Below, piece after piece: positions 1 through 8,500 of a stretch of 27,208 bases of DNA. Both the position numbers and the translations under genes were made by a program. The stretch lies in IMG/VR virus record IMGVR_UViG_3300050035_000714, positions 1-27,208 of that record; one strand, written 5' to 3'. Within the stretch, counting starts at the first letter, position 1; every line of letters begins with the position of its first letter. The DNA comes from a virus. Below the pieces are notes generated by a model. It saw nothing but the letters and a program-made list of their open reading frames with translations. It was not told the origin of the DNA and ran no database searches.

Positions 1-597
1 TTATTTTACGATATATAAAGTGGGGATTAAAGCGCCTAAGCCAAAATAGACCCATTTTTGGTTTCGTTTCCACCAGGTGTTTTGTTTTTCGAGGTTGGCA
101 GTTAATGTATTGATGTTGGTATAGGCATAATTGAGCGATTGGGTGGTGTTGATTAATTGTAAATTTTTAAGTGTAATGCGTGTGTCTTGTCCGCTAATGA
201 TGGTGTCTTTGATGGCTAATTCTTTTTGTTGGACGTTGATAATGGTGTCGGAAACGTTAATGAGACTGTCGGATATGGGGGTTTTTAGGGTGTCTTTTTT
301 ATAGGAATTTTTTAGCTCCTGGTATTGGGACAATAGGGTTTGGTTTTTTGACTTCAACAGGTTGACTGCTTGTTTGTTTTTAAGTATTACGGCATTCAAG
401 ATGCTGTCTTTGGTGTTGAGCTGGGCGTTTAATAGGCTGTCTTGGTTTTGACGGCTTAAAACGTCTGTTTTTACTTTTGTAATGACGTTCTCGACTTGTT
501 TGGTTTGATTGCTGTTGCATTTGGCAAGAAAGAAGACTACAACAAACACGACGACAACCGCCAGTAGCCATTGTAGGTACTTTTCGATGTTTTTCAT
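1..597 (-). CDS. Spanin-like membrane protein, possibly unimolecular (u-spanin)
   Basis: This is the last gene of the lysis cassette (198 aa). It probably acts after holin and endolysin to disrupt the outer membrane. It has an N-terminal hydrophobic segment (about residues 8-25) ending in LAKC at residues 24-27. That is an imperfect lipobox, because Lys occupies the -1 position. A long hydrophilic region follows (about 28-178), rich in Q, N, K, S and T and likely coiled-coil. A second hydrophobic segment (about 181-197) closes the protein just before its C-terminus. Membrane or lipid anchors at both ends of a periplasmic coil is the architecture of unimolecular spanins. An ordinary Rz-type i-spanin would have only the N-terminal anchor. 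The start codon overlaps the endolysin stop (ATGA), so translation is probably coupled. Role is inferred from context and topology. Confidence 0.55.
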   Translation of the reverse strand: MKNIEKYLQWLLAVVVVFVVVFFLAKCNSNQTKQVENVITKVKTDVLSRQNQDSLLNAQLNTKDSILNAVILKNKQAVNLLKSKNQTLLSQYQELKNSYKKDTLKTPISDSLINVSDTIINVQQKELAIKDTIISGQDTRITLKNLQLINTTQSLNYAYTNINTLTANLEKQNTWWKRNQKWVYFGLGALIPTLYIVK

Positions 598-1043
598 AAT
601 AGGTTGAAGTATTTTAATTCGCCTGTTTTGTACAATAATGCTTCTGTTTGTCGACGTGCGGCGAGACCGTTTAGGTGTCGTCCGCCTGCGAGTTCCCAGT
701 TGGTGAAATCGGCATCAGCAACGGCAAGTTGTCCGCCTTTAGTAGCGGTGTAGATTTTTGAATGCTCGAAATTGCCGATTCCTTCATTAAAAGTAAAGGA
801 AATGATGGCGTCGAATTCGTTTTGATTAATAGATAAATGCAACGAATTGATGTTGTTGACGGTATTGGCTAAGTCTTGATTGAGGAATAGGTCGGCGGTG
901 GCTTGGGTGATGGTTTGACCTTGTTGTACATTGTGTGTATGCCCCACGCCGATGGTCCATACGCCGACTGAGTCTTGATAGGCTGCTAATCGGCAACCTT
1001 CGTAGTGTTTGATGATGGAGAGACAATTATTTGAGGGTGTCAT
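594..1043 (-). CDS. Phage endolysin, GH24 lysozyme (muramidase)
   Basis: A 149-aa T4/lambdoid-type lysozyme that hydrolyses the MurNAc-GlcNAc bond of peptidoglycan at host lysis. The catalytic triad is visible as Glu15 (HYEG), Asp24 (YQDS) and Thr30 (WTIGVGHT). The spacing of 9 and 6 residues matches T4 lysozyme E11, D20 and T26. The downstream FNEG and the NGLAARRQTEALLY segment are also typical of GH24. There is no signal peptide or SAR segment, so export presumably depends on the holin encoded just upstream. The gene overlaps both neighbours by ATGA (1040-1043 and 594-597), giving a tight lysis operon. Length is normal for the family. Confidence 0.93.
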   Translation of the reverse strand: MTPSNNCLSIIKHYEGCRLAAYQDSVGVWTIGVGHTHNVQQGQTITQATADLFLNQDLANTVNNINSLHLSINQNEFDAIISFTFNEGIGNFEHSKIYTATKGGQLAVADADFTNWELAGGRHLNGLAARRQTEALLYKTGELKYFNLL

Positions 1044-1291
1044 TTTGTTGTTTTTTGTGATGGGATTCTACTTTCGCAGTCTTTTTTTTCGCATTTCAGG
1101 GGAACTAAATCTGATACATCTTTTTTTAAATCGGCAATTTCTTTTTTCATGGTTTCGATAATATCGCCGTAAACTTCTTCTAAGGTTTTGAGTGCTTTTG
1201 TGTTGGCGTTTTTTGTTTGGATGGGTAGGGCTATTAATGCTGCTAAAAATCCTACGACTGCTGATATTAAATAGGGTTCTATCGGTGTCAT
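1040..1291 (-). CDS. Small one-TM coiled-coil protein of the lysis cassette
   Basis: An 83-aa protein with one hydrophobic segment near the N-terminus (about residues 6-24) and a charged helical tail (about 30-65) that looks coiled-coil. It then has a Cys- and Lys-rich end (CEKKDCES). It sits between the holin and the endolysin and overlaps the endolysin start by ATGA. Such a protein could be an antiholin, a second holin or an Rz-like i-spanin. The sequence does not decide among these. It starts 2 bp after the holin gene in the direction of transcription. I do not recognise a specific family. Confidence 0.5.
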   Translation of the reverse strand: MTPIEPYLISAVVGFLAALIALPIQTKNANTKALKTLEEVYGDIIETMKKEIADLKKDVSDLVPLKCEKKDCESRIPSQKTTK

Positions 1292-1292
1292 G

Positions 1293-1541
1293 CTACTGAT
1301 TGTTTTGTGGGGTGTTTTTTACTTGTAATTTGCTGATGGTGCCGCCGACTAAGCCGATGCCTGTAATGGTAAGAGATAACCACATTGGCATTACTTGTTG
1401 TAATTGTGGAGGTAAATAGGTGTAACTTGTTAATATGGCACCAAATAGGGCGGTAATGGTAGCTGATACGCTGCCTAAGATGACGTAAATTTTAGGGGTT
1501 TCGGCTGCCCAGCGGGCTTGTAATGTTTGTATGGGTTTCAT
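1293..1541 (-). CDS. Putative holin with two membrane segments
   Basis: An 82-aa protein with a short hydrophilic N-terminus containing RWAAETPK. Two hydrophobic segments follow (about residues 18-40 and 50-68), and a polar C-terminal tail ends in Q and N residues. Small proteins with this N-terminal W-AETPK pattern and two membrane spans are common holins of Bacteroidota phages. The function would be to form the inner-membrane lesion that releases the endolysin. It is followed directly by a coiled-coil membrane protein and the GH24 endolysin. Its C-terminal end resembles a short remnant at 4291-4383, suggesting a past duplication. Assignment rests on size, topology and position. Confidence 0.7.
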   Translation of the reverse strand: MKPIQTLQARWAAETPKIYVILGSVSATITALFGAILTSYTYLPPQLQQVMPMWLSLTITGIGLVGGTISKLQVKNTPQNNQ

Positions 1542-1546
1542 GGGGT

Positions 1547-1774
1547 TTAGTTTATTTGATAATTAATAATGGCTGCCTCTAATTCGTTTTGAGAAGAAAA
1601 GCCCCAGAACTCTAAATTGGATAATTTGGGCATTGAATTGATGGAAAATCCAAAAAACACCAATTTGGAAGATTGATATATTATGGTTGAAAAACCAAAA
1701 AATACTAATTTGGAAGATGGTGATATTACAGTTGAAAATCCTGTAAAGGATAATAATACACTATTTGTTCTCAT
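1547..1774 (-). CDS. Unrecognised 75-aa aromatic tandem-repeat protein
   Basis: I do not recognise this protein. It consists of about three and a half tandem repeats of 15-16 residues built around GFS and KLVFFGFS. The DNA shows the same periodicity, with repeat starts near 1596, 1644, 1689 and 1734 (48, 45 and 45 bp). The C-terminus (about residues 59-75) is not repetitive. There is no signal peptide. The start codon lies one base after the stop of the fibre gene at 1776, and the stop is 5 bp before the holin start, so it behaves as an operon member. The repeats read open on this strand but meet stops on the other. It could be a small fibre-associated or self-associating structural peptide. 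That is a guess from composition. Confidence 0.5.
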   Translation of the reverse strand: MRTNSVLLSFTGFSTVISPSSKLVFFGFSTIIYQSSKLVFFGFSINSMPKLSNLEFWGFSSQNELEAAIINYQIN

Positions 1775-1775
1775 A

Positions 1776-3584
1776 CTACACGTAATTTATATTGATTTCG
1801 GCTTGTAAATAAATAATATTTATTTGTTCTAATGTTACATAAGTCGTTAATTGACTTAATGCTAAGCTTTCGTAATCGACATTGGTAACCGCCCACGTGC
1901 CGTATTCGGTTAGGGATTTATTCAAGTTAGTAATGCCTAAACTTGCTAAATCGTTGAATAATACGGGTAGTCCTGCTTTAGTAGTACCTGGTAACCAATA
2001 CCACATCTGTGCTTGTCCATTTAATGCTACTGAAAAACGAGGTAAAGATACAGAGGGCGTAGTAAGGGTGTCATAAGGGATGACTTCAACGGATTCTTGA
2101 GGCAATTGAGTGGCACTATAAGATTGCATTTTGCCAAAGAAAAATCCGCTACCAATGCCTGATGCTAAACTACTTTGAACACCGAATAAAGATTTGCCAC
2201 GAACAAAAGCCAATACATTTGTTCTGACTCTGTTGCGGAATTGGGTAGAGGCTTGATTGGCACTTAAACGACCAAGAGAATCGAATTCAAGAATATCTGG
2301 TGGTGTAACATCATCATCAGAACCATCTGTATTTACATGTAAAATTGTACCCCAAGTCATGGGGATGGAATCGGCAACGCCACCAATGTTGGGTTTGTAA
2401 CAGCCCACATATTGATATTGAAGAGATGGATCGCCCATGGTCAAGGCACGGTTATTGGAATTTGATGAAAGGGTGTAATCTAATATCGAACCATCGGTAT
2501 TGTATCTGTTAAAAAGGGGCAATACAGTATCATCCATTACATAGTTGCTTTGACCTAAAATAGGATCGGTGTAAAAAGAATTGGCAATGATTAAGTTTAA
2601 ATAAGTTTGGGCAGTACCTGTTAATGTTGCAGCATAGGCAGTTAATCCATTTATTACATCTGTTAAGTAATTATTTGGACCACTAACATAAGTGATTGGA
2701 ATAGTTACACCATTCCATTGCCAAAGGGTGGCTTTGCGGAAAAGGCAATATCTAAAAATAGGGTAAATGGTATTTGCTAACCCTTTATATGGATATAAAT
2801 CAACAGAATTTACAAAAATAGAACTTGTTATATTGCAATATAGTGAGTTATTTGAACTATAGTAATTATTGAAATTTAATATGGTATTATTTCCTTGATA
2901 AGTACTACCTCCTATTTGACTATTCAAATTTGTGATAAATGAATCTCTAAGAGTATATAACCCTTCAAATGTGGTTAAATTGGTCACATTACTACTATAC
3001 AAAGACGGTGGGTAGCTACTAGTAAGACTATTACATTTCAAATTATAAAAAACTGGAGCACCATCATCAGTTGATATATTTCCATTTAACACTGCATCTT
3101 CTCCCTCGAAAATATGGGTTCTAGTTCCTATTAATGGAGGATTTTCAATCATCATACCCCTATATACACAATAAGGAAGTGTTGCAATCGTATTCCCTTT
3201 TGTCATCGTTGCAAAAGGTTCATTCCTTGTACCTACATTATTATCGTTACCTACAATAGGACAAACAAAAATAGTATTGGCTGTTTGCAAGGTGGTTACA
3301 TTGACGGTCAAACCAACTCCCGTACCTGTTACGGGGGTAGTGGCTAATGCGTTGGCAGGAGCATAGCCAGTTCCTGTTCTGAGAATAGAGAAGGTAAGGA
3401 CTGCCCCCGAAGATACTGTTAATACTTTTCCAACAGCATTTTCAACACCTCCTGTGATAGAAAATAAATCATTGATAGCATAGCCTGAACCTCCAACGCC
3501 TAAAGTGGTGGTTTTAATTTCAGTACCATCATAGAACGGCGTGATACCGTCGATAGGATTGATGCGTGTTTTAAATAGTCCCAT
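1776..3584 (-). CDS. Tail fibre/spike-like protein with a beta-helix signature
   Basis: A 602-aa protein in the fibre cluster. Residues 24-100 are Gly/Thr-rich with GGSGYA and GTGYAPA motifs. Around residues 105-130 it shows GNDNNVGTRNEPFATM, the usual entry motif of right-handed parallel beta-helix proteins. A stretch rich in Asn, Ser and Tyr follows, compatible with beta-helix coils. The C-terminal third (about 390-602) is not low-complexity and carries a distinct domain. Its start overlaps the preceding small gene by 14 bp and its stop abuts the 75-aa repeat gene. A receptor-binding or depolymerase role is possible. No catalytic residues can be assigned from sequence alone. Confidence 0.6.
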   Translation of the reverse strand: MGLFKTRINPIDGITPFYDGTEIKTTTLGVGGSGYAINDLFSITGGVENAVGKVLTVSSGAVLTFSILRTGTGYAPANALATTPVTGTGVGLTVNVTTLQTANTIFVCPIVGNDNNVGTRNEPFATMTKGNTIATLPYCVYRGMMIENPPLIGTRTHIFEGEDAVLNGNISTDDGAPVFYNLKCNSLTSSYPPSLYSSNVTNLTTFEGLYTLRDSFITNLNSQIGGSTYQGNNTILNFNNYYSSNNSLYCNITSSIFVNSVDLYPYKGLANTIYPIFRYCLFRKATLWQWNGVTIPITYVSGPNNYLTDVINGLTAYAATLTGTAQTYLNLIIANSFYTDPILGQSNYVMDDTVLPLFNRYNTDGSILDYTLSSNSNNRALTMGDPSLQYQYVGCYKPNIGGVADSIPMTWGTILHVNTDGSDDDVTPPDILEFDSLGRLSANQASTQFRNRVRTNVLAFVRGKSLFGVQSSLASGIGSGFFFGKMQSYSATQLPQESVEVIPYDTLTTPSVSLPRFSVALNGQAQMWYWLPGTTKAGLPVLFNDLASLGITNLNKSLTEYGTWAVTNVDYESLALSQLTTYVTLEQINIIYLQAEININYV

Positions 3585-3819
3585 TGATGATGAAGGTATT
3601 AAAGTTATAATTCTGGTTTTGGATAAAATATGTGGCTGTTACTGACAGTTGTGGAAAAGACCAAGTTAATGGTCTGCCATAAGCATCTCGCTCGGAACAG
3701 GTATTAACAAAATCAATGTTGGGTAATATATTTTCATTGAACCAAGTTTGAAAAGTTTCGTTTTGAGAGGAAAGGGCTATGCCTGCTTCAAAATTTATTG
3801 TATCGTTTATTTTTATCAT
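3571..3819 (-). CDS. Small hypothetical protein of the fibre cluster
   Basis: An 82-aa soluble protein with no visible signal peptide or membrane segment. It has aromatic- and Asn-rich stretches (WFNEN, NQNYNFNTF). It is translated just before the beta-helix fibre, overlapping it by 14 bp, and begins 13 bp after the short fibre paralogue. The tight packing supports a real gene. It may be a fibre chaperone or cap, but I do not recognise the family. Confidence 0.55.
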   Translation of the reverse strand: MIKINDTINFEAGIALSSQNETFQTWFNENILPNIDFVNTCSERDAYGRPLTWSFPQLSVTATYFIQNQNYNFNTFIINGTI

Positions 3820-3832
3820 GGTTTTGCGAAGA

Positions 3833-4294
3833 TTATGATTGTGTAAATATTATGATTGCATTCGCATTTGTTTGTCCTGCAACGACGGTTATATCGTTGA
3901 TAGTTAATTGCGTACCTGAAGAGAGAGCGACACCCACTAAAGTGGTATGATTGTAGGTGGTTGTGCCAATGGTAACGGAAATATCGGCACAATTGGACAT
4001 TAATTGTACACTCGAAACAGTGAGATTACTTATCCACTTAAATAATTGCGGTGAAACAATACCGTTTGAAGTTGATTTGAAAAGAGATAGGTTTAAGGGT
4101 GCGGAAATGCCATCTGCACCCGTTTCGCTGCTCTGAAATTTCGATAACCAAACGCCATCTGCCACTTGCACGTATTCTAAACTGGTGGTAGTGTCTAACC
4201 ATCCTTTGCCAATGGGAATGCCTGAAGCTGTTAGTCCATCGGTTGTGGTGGGTGGTCTATTTTGTAATATGGAACTTTGAATTATTTCTGTCAT
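3833..4294 (-). CDS. Short tail fibre paralogue with shared virion-attachment domain
   Basis: A 153-aa protein whose first about 48 residues are nearly identical to the N-terminus of the 1127-aa fibre at 5547-8930. Both contain ILQNRPPTTTDGLTASG and GKGWLDTTT. At DNA level the match is about 110 bp (roughly 4185-4294 against 8820-8930). In tail fibres the N-terminus is normally the part that docks to the virion. This gene therefore looks like a second docking module with a short C-terminal domain (about 50-153), rich in Ser, Thr and Val, in place of the long repeat shaft. Its start codon overlaps the stop of the holin-like remnant (ATGA). It could be an alternative fibre, an accessory, or the product of a partial duplication. 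Confidence 0.6.
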   Translation of the reverse strand: MTEIIQSSILQNRPPTTTDGLTASGIPIGKGWLDTTTSLEYVQVADGVWLSKFQSSETGADGISAPLNLSLFKSTSNGIVSPQLFKWISNLTVSSVQLMSNCADISVTIGTTTYNHTTLVGVALSSGTQLTINDITVVAGQTNANAIIIFTQS

Positions 4295-4383
4295 GGTCTA
4301 TTTGGCGTTTTTATTTGTGATTTACTCATTATTCCGCCCAGTAAGTCGATGCTATCTGGTGCTTGTTTCAAGAAAGGAAGTAT
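4291..4383 (-). pseudogene. Possible remnant of a holin C-terminus
   Basis: A stretch open from 4383 to the TGA at 4293-4291 encodes about 30 residues, including DLLGGIMSKSQIKTPNRP. This parallels LVGGTISKLQVKNTPQNNQ at the end of the holin at 1293-1541. The DNA is also visibly similar (4296-4360 against about 1309-1370). An in-frame TAA lies just upstream (4386-4384) and there is no ATG upstream of the conserved part, so it is unlikely to make a protein. Its stop overlaps the start of the short fibre by ATGA, the coupling expected of a once-functional gene. The match is short and could be fortuitous. Confidence 0.35.
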
Positions 4384-4411
4384 TTACAATTAGTTGTAAA
4401 ATACTTCCTTT
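4373..4411. terminator. Long hairpin between fibre genes
   Basis: The arm AAAGGAAGTATTTACAA (4373-4389) and the arm TTGTAAAATACTTCCTTT (4394-4411) pair with one bulge around a TTAG loop. This is a stem of about 17 bp. In the minus direction it follows the LamG-domain gene by 32 bp, but the sequence after it is only TTTCTTG, so the U-tract is weak. It may attenuate transcription into the downstream fibre and lysis genes, or it may protect the mRNA. Confidence 0.5.
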
Positions 4412-4443
4412 GTACCTATTCAATATTTGCGTATTTGTTTTAT

Positions 4444-5547
4444 TTAAAGTAATTTATTTGTTTGTAGCTCTGAATATATATTTTTAATTTGCATTGCTAC
4501 TTTAGCGATACTATAAAGACTATAATAATCTATTTTTCCAATAAATGAACCACCGACACTATATGTTGTTGTAGTTCCCATAGCAGTTGTGCAAGATACC
4601 TGACTATTGAACACGCCGTTTACATATAATTTAACGTTGGTAGAATCGTATGTAAATGATAGCAAACAATAAGTGCTAATTGGTAGAACATAACTAAAGG
4701 TATTAACAGTAGTTCCAATCGTCAATTGGATATTGGTCGAGTTCAACACAATATTAAACTTTCCAGTATCTATTATCTTTTCGCCATCAACTAATCTATC
4801 TCGATTAATCATAAAATTAACCGTAAATTGATTTGTTATCTGAGATGCTATAATAGTAGCAGTGCCTGCTACATATCCATAATTAGGGTCTGGAGCAGTA
4901 GTCCCAATGGTTAGTACAATGGTATGTTTATTATTTGCAGCACCATTTCCACCGACTTCGTTTGGCAAATCGTTTTGGTCATTGCAAAAGGCAACGATTG
5001 TATAAACTCCGTTAGCAGTTGGTGTCCATGTGGCAGCGGTTGTTCCTCCATTTGCAGTAAGATTTATCTTCCCTCCAGCAGGTAATGAGTTATAGTCTGT
5101 GTCACTCCAGACATTAGTAAGAAATGCCGTGATAGGGTTTCCTTGAGAGATACTCCAAACCACTCCATGTTTTATTCCAGAAGGGGTGGCGGTATCTCCT
5201 ATATTTTTCAATGTCACCGAAAATGTTACTGGTTGTCCTATTTGCGGATAGACGGGTGACCATTTTATGCTATACACGGTTAAGTCATAACCGCCTGTGG
5301 TTGTATTGCCAGGTTCTGAGTCATCTGGTATTGTCGGGATAGTTCCATTTAAGTGTATAGCTCGATATGGTTTAGTAAATCTATCTGCCACAAATGTATA
5401 TTGCCCATTGTTCGTCACCGTCTCTCTATTATTACCATTATCTACCAATGTGTTGGTATTTGCTTGATAAGATTGGTTTTTAAATCTTAATTCTGTAATT
5501 AAAGATTTACTATCAGCTACTTTATTTGATAAATAGTTTGCTATCAT
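4444..5547 (-). CDS. Fibre-associated protein with CARDB-like and LamG-like domains
   Basis: A 367-aa protein. Residues 1-85 are an Asn/Thr-rich head. About residues 87-215 look like a CARDB/APHP-type Ig-like adhesion domain: DLTVYSIKWSP, then PVTFSVTLKNIGDT, then GVYTIVAFCN. About residues 225-355 look like a concanavalin A/LamG lectin fold, with YVNG and the terminal GKIDYYSLYS followed by a short helix, as in LamG_3. Its start overlaps the stop of the large fibre (TAATG), so expression is coupled. A glycan-binding or adhesin tip on the large fibre is the likely role. Domain names are from motif recognition and unverified. Confidence 0.65.
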   Translation of the reverse strand: MIANYLSNKVADSKSLITELRFKNQSYQANTNTLVDNGNNRETVTNNGQYTFVADRFTKPYRAIHLNGTIPTIPDDSEPGNTTTGGYDLTVYSIKWSPVYPQIGQPVTFSVTLKNIGDTATPSGIKHGVVWSISQGNPITAFLTNVWSDTDYNSLPAGGKINLTANGGTTAATWTPTANGVYTIVAFCNDQNDLPNEVGGNGAANNKHTIVLTIGTTAPDPNYGYVAGTATIIASQITNQFTVNFMINRDRLVDGEKIIDTGKFNIVLNSTNIQLTIGTTVNTFSYVLPISTYCLLSFTYDSTNVKLYVNGVFNSQVSCTTAMGTTTTYSVGGSFIGKIDYYSLYSIAKVAMQIKNIYSELQTNKLL

Positions 5548-8500
5548 TATGATACGGTTACTATTAATTTATTATTTGTCGGTAGTATGTGAACAAATTT
5601 GTTATAGGCAGATGCAGCAGGAACAATAAAAGTATCTCCAGTTCTATCTATTATTGTCTTTCCTGAAAATGTTGTAGGTAAATTTACCGTACAATCATAC
5701 GCATTTGCATTTGTTAGAATAACAAGTATCTCTCTACCAGCAGTAAATGAACTTGCTGAATAGGTTAAATTTAAACTAAATGCAGCCGATGCATTATCAG
5801 TTGGATTAATTGTAACATCATACACATCCACATTTCCTGCAACGGCTATTGGCGAAGCTATTGATGCTATTGTTGCTGGGTCTGATTCAACTTTAATGGG
5901 TTGTGCTCCTATGCTGGTGGTGGTTACGGCAGCTATTGCAGCGGCTTGTGCTGTTGAAACGGGTTTGTTAGCATCGGAAGTATTGTTTACATTGCCAAGA
6001 CTTAAATCTGTTGCGGTTACGGTTACATTTGCCGATAGGGCGTGTCCGTTTACGGTAGTGGTATTGGGTACAAAGTTATTTGTAATCCATGCCCACGCTG
6101 TGCCTGTCCAACTAAGAATGCCTGTTGATTTTGTGATGGTTGGTTCAGCTCCTACTTGTGATGCTGTTGTAGGAATAGTAGGCTTATTAAGTATTTGTGC
6201 AAGTCCTGTAGAGGCGTTCCAATCTGAATTAACTTGTGCTGCTGGAATGGTAGGCTGTCCCGTTAAATCTGAATAGGCTACGGTTACATTAGCTGATAGG
6301 GCGTGACCGTTGATTGTTCTCGAAGTTGGAACTGCTCCTAAAGTAGTGGTGGTTACGGCGGCTATCGCAGCGGCTTGTGCTGTTGAAACGGGTTTGTTAG
6401 CATCGGAAGTGTTGTTTACATTGCCAAGACTTAAATCTGTTGCGGTTACGGTTACATTTGCCGATAGGGCGTGTCCGTTTACGGTAGTGGTATTGGGTAC
6501 AAAGTTATTTGTAATCCATGCCCATGCTGTGCCAGTCCAACTCAACAATCCTGTTGATTTTGTAATGGTTGGTTCTGCTCCTAAAGTAGTTGTGGTTACG
6601 GCAGCTATTGCAGCGGCTTGTGCTGTTGAAACGGGTTTAGCTGTATCAGCTGTATTGTTTACGTTACCTAGTCCTAAATCTGTTGCGGTTACGGTTACAT
6701 TTGCCGATAGGGCGTGACCGTTTACGGTAGTGGTATTGGGTACAAAGTTATTTGTAATCCATGCCCATGCTGTGCCAGTCCAACTCAACAATCCTGTTGA
6801 TTTTGTAATGGTTGGTTCTGCTCCTATGCTGGTGGTAGTTACGGCAGCTATTGCAGCAGCTTGTGCTGTTGAAACGGGTTTAGCTGTATCAGCTGTATTG
6901 TTTACATTGCCAAGTCCTAAATCGGTGGCAGAGACTGTTACGTTTCCATTAAGTTGATGCCCATTTACGGTGAAGTAGGTCGGTACTGCTCCTGTATCGG
7001 CTGCAGATATATATATATTTGCGTTAAGTGCATGACCATTAACGGTAGTGGTAGTGGGAACTGCTCCTACATCACTTGCAGACAATGTTATAGCTCCTTG
7101 TTTTCCGCAAACACTTGTAACGTCGTCAGAATTCAAGGATAATTGGACTACGCCAATATTGTTGTAGATAGCCCAGTCGCCAAGATTGAAAGATAGTCCG
7201 AATTGTGTGCCTGCAACGCCTACGGTATAGACGTTTCCTACTTTTGTTAGATCGGGGCTTACTAAGCCTAAATCGTTGGTGGAGGCATTCCAAACGCCTA
7301 TGTATTTTAATAAAGTGCCTGGCAAAAGTGATAATGGTATTTTTCCGCTGGTGTCTAAGCTTATTTTAGTAGATTCTAATTCGTTGATAGCACCTCTCAA
7401 ATCTTGTGAAGTGGTAGTTAATCCATTTACATAAAATAGGTGGTTAGCTCCAAAATATGTGTTAGGGACACCACCATTCAGCTCTGTTCTAAAGGCATAG
7501 TTATTTTTATCCGTATTAGCTGAAACATCTGGATTTAAAATTCTCAAATCAGGCTGCCAATAATTATCTGAATTAAATAGATACCTGTATAATTCTGGGA
7601 TTTGGAAAAAATCTGGATTATTAAACTGCAAAAAACTAGAGTTAGCTCCTGTAGATTCAGTATATTGAGTAGTAAAATTCATGGTAGGAGTTTGAAAAAT
7701 CTGTCCTGTTCCACTTAAATAAAGTTGAGATACCTTTGAAAATTCCTCGGTTGTTTGTGCTCGTAAATAAACATTTCCAGGTGTGTAATAAAAAGTATTC
7801 TGCCCTTGAGAGTTTACCAATATGAAATCTCCAAGAATTCGCTTTCCATCGCCAGGACGGTCAGAAATCATTTCTGTTCCGTTACCGTCGTTAAGGATAA
7901 AATAGTTAGGTCCTGTTTGCATAATAGGGGTATTTCCCATATTTATTTGCAGAAATGGAACGTGTGAGGGTGTACTATCTACTCCAGCGGCTAAGAATGT
8001 TGTTCCGTTGGCGTGTATGGTGGTTGTGGTAGGGAGGGCGTCTAATATAAGTTCGCCGCCTACATTTAATTGTAATTCGCCACTATTGGCAAAAATATTT
8101 TGTGTTCCTCCTGCTCCAGCTGAGAAGTAAAAAGGAGTGTCTGTACCGTCGCCTCCTGCGTCTAAAACATTGTGTCCATTTGCTTTAACGGTGGTATAGT
8201 TATTGCCTGCTTGTACAATAACTACGCCTCCAGCTGAAAGGTTCGTCCAAGTTGCACCGCCATTTAGCAGTACTTGACCGCCTCCTAAATAGGCTGAATA
8301 AGCAGGGTCGATGTGTAATCCTGCTATGTTATTTCGGGCAATATCAAAAGCCCCGTTTCCGTTGATAGCTGCATTATCGGGTGTTAATACGACTGTTTGG
8401 GTTGTGGGGTCGTAGGTAAAGAAATCTAATAATGATGCGGTATTGAAGGTAGCGATGGTGAAATTGTCGGTAGCTGTATTGTAATTGAATACAAATATTT

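Noticed and set aside
4293-4487. 64-codon plus-strand hydrophobic frame
   Set aside because: It runs antisense through the hairpin and holin-like relic; its hydrophobicity reflects T-rich sequence.
5896-6957. Several open frames on the plus strand with repeated MLVVVTAAIAAACAVE-like peptides
   Set aside because: They are antisense shadows of the 81-residue fibre repeats; their repetition follows from the coding repeat.
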